Positions 61,833 to 64,000 of a DNA stretch of 64,000 nt are shown piece after piece. Location of the stretch: assembly GCA_903847975.1 (NCBI GenBank), contig CAINFC010000036.1, positions 1 to 64,000 of the forward strand. Reading direction: 5' to 3'. The number at the start of each line of letters is the position of its first letter. Position 1 is the first letter of the stretch. Origin of the DNA: an uncultured Acidobacteriota bacterium. Its GTDB lineage: Bacteria; Acidobacteriota; UBA6911; CAINFC01. Below the pieces are notes generated by a model. The model was not told where the DNA came from. It worked only from the letters and a program-made list of their open reading frames with translations, and did no database searches. Both the position numbers and the translations under genes were made by a program.

Positions 61833-63077
61833 TTACCATAAGGGATACCATTCCACCAGGTCGCCCGGTTGGAGGACCGCGGCTTCGGAGCGGCCAACCG
61901 CCCAACCCTCCGCCGTGAGAAATGAGGCGGCCATAAAAGAAGCCTGGCCGGAGAGGACCCTGACCCCCTGACCGTCTCTTACGGCCCGCAGGAAAAAAGA
62001 AAGGCCGGACGGTTTACGAACTTCAGCCGTCAATGGCAGGATGTGGGGAGCTTCCGGCGCCTCCCCGCAGATTGCCGATAAAAAAGGACGCACAAAAAAG
62101 CGGACCCCAGCCGCGACGGCCATCGGATTTCCCGGCAGCCCGAAGAATGCGGGGCCGCCATGGGGAAAGCTGCCGAAAAGGACAGGCTTTCCGGGTCGGA
62201 CCGCTACATTGTGAAACCGGAGAACCGCCCCGCATTCGACAAGTGCGGACCGGACGAGATCGTATTTTCCGACGGATACGCCTCCGGTGGTGACGATGAG
62301 GTCCGGTCGCGCTTCCCTGGCCTGCAAAATCGCCTGGCGAATCCCTTCCGGCCGGTCGGAAACGATGCCATGAAAAACCGTCTCTGCTCCATAGAGTTTC
62401 AATGCCGCGCATAATAACGGGGCCGCTGAGTTACGGATCTGCTGCGCGGCAATGGCAGGCGAATCGAAGGGGACCAGTTCGCTGCCCGTGGAAAAGACCA
62501 CGATACGAGGCGGCACCAGAACGTCGAGTTCGGAATGCCCGGCCATGGCGAGTGCCAATACATGCTGCGGACCGAACCGAGTTCCCCGCGATAACAGGCG
62601 GTCGCCCTTGCGGAAATCCTCCCCTGCACGGCGGATATTTTCGTTCTTCTGGACGGGAGAGCGCAAGGTAATTGCGGAAACGCGTCCGGCAGGGTCCATG
62701 TCCGGCTCCACCTCTTCCATCTTTACGACCGCATCGTAAGGACCCTCCGGAATACCGGCACCGGTCATTATCTCGATACAGCTGCCTGACCCGCTACCGG
62801 CTGTGGCCCGGACAAATGCTTCCCCGGCGGCCAGGCACCCCGTCACCGGAATTCGAACGGGTGCCTCCTGTGTGGCATGCCGGGTTTCCGATGAAATCAC
62901 CGCATAGCCATCCATGGCAGCATTGTCAAACCGGGGATTGCTGTCGAGCGAATCGAGGTCGGCGGCGGAATACCTTCCAACGCAATCCAATAGCGACAGC
63001 CTTTCGGAACGTAAATGCTCTCGGTGACGGGCCCCTTCGGCGGCCACCAGGCGAAGCGCTTCATTGTAGGAAATCAT
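61833..63077 (-). CDS. moeA: Molybdopterin molybdenumtransferase MoeA, second copy
   Basis: 414 residues, the same length as the left copy and with the same C-terminal VEWYPLW. Marks: FDNAAMDGYAVISSET near residue 50, VVFSTGSELVPFDSPAIAAQ near 190, TTGGVSVGKYDLVRSALVE near 260, FGLPGNPMAVAAGVRFF near 310. The two copies are clearly similar along their whole length but differ at many positions, so the duplication is not recent, or one copy came by transfer. The gene lies 54 bases after moaA and before the TauE/SafE gene on the same strand. It may handle tungstate in place of molybdate, which is speculation. Confidence 0.94.
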   Translation of the reverse strand: MISYNEALRLVAAEGARHREHLRSERLSLLDCVGRYSAADLDSLDSNPRFDNAAMDGYAVISSETRHATQEAPVRIPVTGCLAAGEAFVRATAGSGSGSCIEIMTGAGIPEGPYDAVVKMEEVEPDMDPAGRVSAITLRSPVQKNENIRRAGEDFRKGDRLLSRGTRFGPQHVLALAMAGHSELDVLVPPRIVVFSTGSELVPFDSPAIAAQQIRNSAAPLLCAALKLYGAETVFHGIVSDRPEGIRQAILQAREARPDLIVTTGGVSVGKYDLVRSALVECGAVLRFHNVAVRPGKPVLFGSFPHGGPAFFGLPGNPMAVAAGVRFFVRPFLSAICGEAPEAPHILPLTAEVRKPSGLSFFLRAVRDGQGVRVLSGQASFMAASFLTAEGWAVGRSEAAVLQPGDLVEWYPLW

Positions 63078-63131
63078 AGAGTGACCTTTATTCCTGGATA
63101 AGGGAGAATCATAAGACGCACCGCCGGCCTC

Positions 63132-64000
63132 CTAGCCGCCAATCCCCGCCAGATGGCGGGTGCTGCCCCAGATCCCCTCATGCAGCATATGGGAAAGTTG
63201 TTTGTCTTTCATGAGGGAGAAAACTGTTTGTATCAGCTCCTCCTGCCGGTCGGGGCTTTGCAGGAGGTGCCGCAGGGAATACTCCCCTCCTCCAAAGAGA
63301 CAGAGCTTCAATTTCCCACGGGAGGAGATGCGCAGGCGATTGCACTCTTTGCAGAACGGATGAGAATAGGGAGAGATGATCCCGAGGCGTCCGGCAAAAC
63401 CCGGGTGGGTAAACTCCCGGGCGGGTCCATCCAGCGGACCCCGCATCCGCTCCGCCCATCCGTGACCTTCCAACCGCGCCAGTAGGTCATCTCCCGGCAA
63501 ATATTCCGAATGAAAGAACGGGCTATTATCCCTGGTTTGCATCAGCTCAATGAAACGCACATGGACGGGAGTTTCCCGCACCCACTCGAAGAAGGCATCC
63601 AACTCCGCGGAAATGAAGTTCCTGAGCAGCAGGACGTTTACTTTGACATGTTCTATTCCCACTCGTAAGGCTGTTTGAATTCCCTGGTGGATCCGCTCGA
63701 AATCCCTCGAGCCGGTAATCCGCGCAAACTGGCGGGGATTCAAGCTGTCGAGGCTGATATTAATCGCGGTAAGGCCGGCCTCGCGCAGCGGTGCCGCCAA
63801 TTCCGCCAGGCGGTGGCCATTGGTGGTAAGAGCAACCGTTTGAATGGCCGGCACCAGGGCGATCTTTCGTACTATATCGACCAGGTCTCCGCGCAGGGTA
63901 GGCTCTCCGCCCGTGAGTCGAATTTTCCTGAACCCGAGACGGGAAAAGCCGGCAACCAGATTTTCGATTTCCATTATACTTAGGGACTGGTCTTCAAAGG
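63132..64000 (-). CDS. moaA: GTP 3',8-cyclase MoaA, second copy (cut by the window end)
   Basis: The C-terminal three quarters of MoaA; the N-terminus with the radical SAM CxxxCxxC motif lies beyond 64000. The coding frame continues to the window edge (QSLSI before MEIENLVAG), so the Met at 63974 is internal. Visible are IRLTGGEPTLRGDLVDIVRK, IALVPAIQTVALTTNGHRLA and FCKECNRLRISSRGKLKLCL with the C-terminal cluster Cys, and the Gly-Gly end (AGIGG). It is the first visible gene of the minus set moaA-moeA-TauE/SafE. Whether a Moco riboswitch precedes it cannot be seen. Confidence 0.93.
   Translation of the reverse strand, partial: FEDQSLSIMEIENLVAGFSRLGFRKIRLTGGEPTLRGDLVDIVRKIALVPAIQTVALTTNGHRLAELAAPLREAGLTAINISLDSLNPRQFARITGSRDFERIHQGIQTALRVGIEHVKVNVLLLRNFISAELDAFFEWVRETPVHVRFIELMQTRDNSPFFHSEYLPGDDLLARLEGHGWAERMRGPLDGPAREFTHPGFAGRLGIISPYSHPFCKECNRLRISSRGKLKLCLFGGGEYSLRHLLQSPDRQEELIQTVFSLMKDKQLSHMLHEGIWGSTRHLAGIGG

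Noticed and set aside
1-64000. tRNA, rRNA or integrase-type mobile elements
   Set aside because: I saw no tRNA-like arms, rRNA segments, integrase, transposase or att-like repeats on reading the gaps; a tRNAscan/ISfinder run would settle this.

Overview
The window most likely comes from an Acidobacteriota-like bacterium. This is an inference from gene types: a 1155-residue TonB-dependent receptor with an N-terminal carboxypeptidase-regulatory domain, a PknB-type kinase fused to a TolB-like domain and TPRs, and a sulfatase/glycosidase set. Several secreted proteins resemble Chloroflexota proteins, so transfer into this region is possible. There are no rRNA, tRNA, CRISPR or transposase genes that I can see.

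Left end (1-10198, all +): a molybdopterin oxidoreductase that lacks its N-terminus, a short Fe-S partner and a TorD-type chaperone. A molybdenum-cofactor (Moco) riboswitch follows, and then a tightly packed Moco operon: moaA, moaC-mogA fusion, moeA, moaD, moaE, mobA, a small DUF7009-like gene, moeB-rhodanese fusion, and a TauE/SafE exporter. Genes overlap or are 1-2 bases apart, and several start with TTG.

Middle (10.2-52.5 kb, both strands): an envelope and glycan-use region. It holds the TonB receptor, a GH36-like glycosidase, an aldose-epimerase-like protein, a sulfatase, a parallel beta-helix protein, a large unassigned exported protein, a GH97 glycosidase and a PQQ-type propeller. It also holds a kinase, an ECF sigma/anti-sigma/zinc-ribbon operon, and many secreted proteins of unknown role. 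Five of these secreted proteins end in a short tail of the type aromatic-L-P-hydrophobic-hydrophobic-x-K/R, which may be a sorting or anchoring signal. Two loci share a near-identical 5' element.

Right end (52.5-64 kb): two Cys-rich small proteins, then tetrathionate-reductase-type ttrB-ttrA (-). Divergent from these is a second Moco set (moaC, MOSC-mogA fusion, mobB-mobA fusion; +), facing a third set (moaA, moeA, TauE/SafE; -) that runs off the window. The right end thus duplicates moaA, moaC, mogA, moeA, mobA and the exporter, but not moaD, moaE or moeB, so molybdopterin synthase seems to be supplied only by the left operon.

Intergenic DNA carries a family of hairpin-rich repeats: a tandem pair of 296 bp at 22.0-22.6 kb, single copies at 53.0 and 60.7 kb (inverted), and a related family at 35.4 and 60.5 kb.
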